Program-made: the position numbers and the translations under genes
In this document: piece by piece, positions 4,914-5,512 of the stretch
How positions within the stretch are numbered: the first letter of the stretch is position 1
Layout of the letters: the number at the start of each line of letters is the position of its first letter
Assembly: GCA_017384185.1 (NCBI GenBank)
Contig: JAFNUH010000054.1
Coordinates: 1 to 5,512 of the forward strand
From: Alistipes sp.
GTDB lineage: Bacteria; Bacteroidota; Bacteroidia; Bacteroidales; Rikenellaceae
Length of the DNA: 5,512 bases
Direction: 5' to 3'
Notes under the pieces: generated by a model
Seen by the model: the letters and a program-made list of their open reading frames with translations, nothing else
What the model was told of the DNA's origin: nothing
Database searches by the model: none

Positions 4914-4938
4914 AGGGCAGGGGCGCAAGCCCCACCCT
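4914..4938 (+). other. Intercistronic GC hairpin with GCAA tetraloop
   Basis: GGGGC (4920-4924) pairs with GCCCC (4929-4933) around the stable GNRA loop GCAA, and AGGG (4914-4917) pairs with CCCT (4935-4938) across a CA/A internal loop. It begins 4 bp after the upstream stop and sits in otherwise AT-rich DNA. No T run follows, so it is not an intrinsic terminator; a role in mRNA stability or processing between the two genes is more likely. Confidence 0.6.
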
Positions 4939-4939
4939 A

Positions 4940-4972
4940 TAAGTCAAACAATTTAAAGAAATAAGCATTATG
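4940..4972 (+). repeat. Translation-leader repeat, copy 1
   Basis: A 33-nt segment from TAAGTC to the start codon ATG 4970-4972. It matches 5279-5311 at 26 of 33 positions without gaps, conserving TAAGTC, ACAA and AAGCATTATG. It is A-rich with no Shine-Dalgarno core, consistent with Bacteroidetes initiation. Confidence 0.65.
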
Positions 4973-5281
4973 ATTCGATATAGGTTAGATTTCACAATCA
5001 ATGGTTTTTATCGCACTCAGTATTTTGAGACCAAGCAGAAGGCAGAGACATTCGCCATTCAGGATAATGTGGTAGTAAAGCATAAGCCACGTAGGGTTGA
5101 GTTGGCATACCACCATCTCGCAAGTCGTAGGGGTTATATCTGCAAGGGCGGAGAATGGGATGAGGTTTACGCTGGTAGATTCGGTGATGGTATCATCAGG
5201 CACAAGGAAAACGCAACCTTTAGCAGCCCTCATGATTCTAACAACTATCATTATGTGGAGTATTACATCGAGAAGAAGTAA
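4970..5281 (+). CDS. Unknown protein, 103 aa
   Basis: Begins at ATG 4970 directly after the leader repeat and ends TAA 5279-5281, which is itself the first part of the second repeat copy. The N-terminus reads as alternating strands (RYRLDFTINGFYRTQYFET) followed by a short helix (KQKAETFAIQ). The rest is rich in Tyr, His and Gly (YHHLASRRGYICKGGEWDEVYAGRFGDG), ending YHYVEYYIEKK. It is likely a small beta-rich soluble protein; no signal peptide or membrane segment is visible. No family recognised. Confidence 0.75.
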   Translation: MIRYRLDFTINGFYRTQYFETKQKAETFAIQDNVVVKHKPRRVELAYHHLASRRGYICKGGEWDEVYAGRFGDGIIRHKENATFSSPHDSNNYHYVEYYIEKK

Positions 5282-5311
5282 GTCGGACAAATAAAGAAAA
5301 CAAGCATTATG
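5279..5311 (+). repeat. Translation-leader repeat, copy 2
   Basis: The counterpart of 4940-4972: TAAGTC, then ACAA, then an AAAGAAAA-like tract and CAAGCATTATG ending at start codon 5309-5311. Its first three bases are the stop codon of the preceding gene, so this copy spans the whole gene junction. Confidence 0.65.
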
Positions 5312-5512
5312 GAAAAGAATATAAGAAAAAAATTTTTAGAAGAAAATTTTTGCGATAATCGAGAGATGGCGGAAAAGGCTATTGAGCGCATAGAAAAAGA
5401 AAATCCATTTGCGTTTACAAGAGAGAAAATTGTACGTTGTAAAGATATTGACGAAAGTTTGTTCTTTGGTGATATAGACAAAATGGTAACGTTTCTTGGC
5501 GAGTTGAAGAAA
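5309..5512 (+). CDS. Unknown protein, N-terminal 68 codons (cut by window end)
   Basis: ATG 5309 follows the second leader repeat and the frame remains open to the last base, so the 3' end lies outside the window. The visible part is highly charged and mainly helical (IRKKFLEENF, NREMAEKAIERIEKEN), followed by REKIVRCKDIDESLFFGDIDKMVTFLGELKK. Strongly AT-rich, with AAA- and GAA-rich codons, like its two neighbours. No family recognised. Confidence 0.7.
   Translation, partial: MEKNIRKKFLEENFCDNREMAEKAIERIEKENPFAFTREKIVRCKDIDESLFFGDIDKMVTFLGELKK

Noticed and set aside
1..5512. CRISPR array, insertion sequence ends, attachment site or reverse transcriptase-based system
   Set aside because: No regularly spaced repeats, transposase, integrase, target duplications or RT motifs (YxDD) were seen on either strand.

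Overview
The window looks like part of a bacteriophage or prophage replication/early region from a Bacteroidetes host, probably Bacteroidales and possibly Prevotella-like. The host call rests on promoters of the Bacteroidetes type (a -7 element TAnnTTTG, once with TTTG 19 bp upstream), A-rich start contexts with few real Shine-Dalgarno sites, and phage-style packing of small genes. Every gene I can support is on the + strand. No host chromosomal gene, structural phage gene, integrase, tRNA or CRISPR array is visible, so phage versus plasmid is inferred from the replication gene set.

Left block (1-1227): the C-terminal end of an SNF2-type helicase, then two tiny unknown genes (46 and 51 codons) and a stand-alone VRR-NUC nuclease, linked by two ATGA stop/start overlaps, then an 85-residue winged-helix protein. 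Non-coding block (1228-1654, about 430 bp): a dyad containing a promoter-like -7 element, several RNA hairpins, an AT-rich stretch, a promoter near 1510, and a structured 130-nt leader whose last helix abuts the next start codon.

Central replication operon (1655-4344): a replication initiator/helicase-loader-like protein with an N-terminal winged helix, a DnaB-family replicative helicase with intact Walker motifs, and two small unknown genes. It ends at an intrinsic terminator that includes the last stop codon. No primase or polymerase is in view, so the host or genes outside the window would supply them. A plausible scheme is that the initiator opens the origin and loads the DnaB ring, while the SNF2 helicase and VRR-NUC act on branched or recombining DNA.

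Right block (4374-5512): a second Bacteroidetes promoter followed by three clearly AT-richer unknown genes (the last cut by the window end). Two of them are preceded by the same 33-nt leader. This looks like an accessory module separate from the replication operon.

The most notable window-wide signal is the apparent complete absence of GATC, GGCC, CCGG, CGCG and CTAG on a full read-through. This is a strong restriction-avoidance signature that fits a phage. The most notable local signal is the hairpin abutting the initiator gene's start codon. I found no convincing new defence system; the small unknown genes are described without assigned functions.
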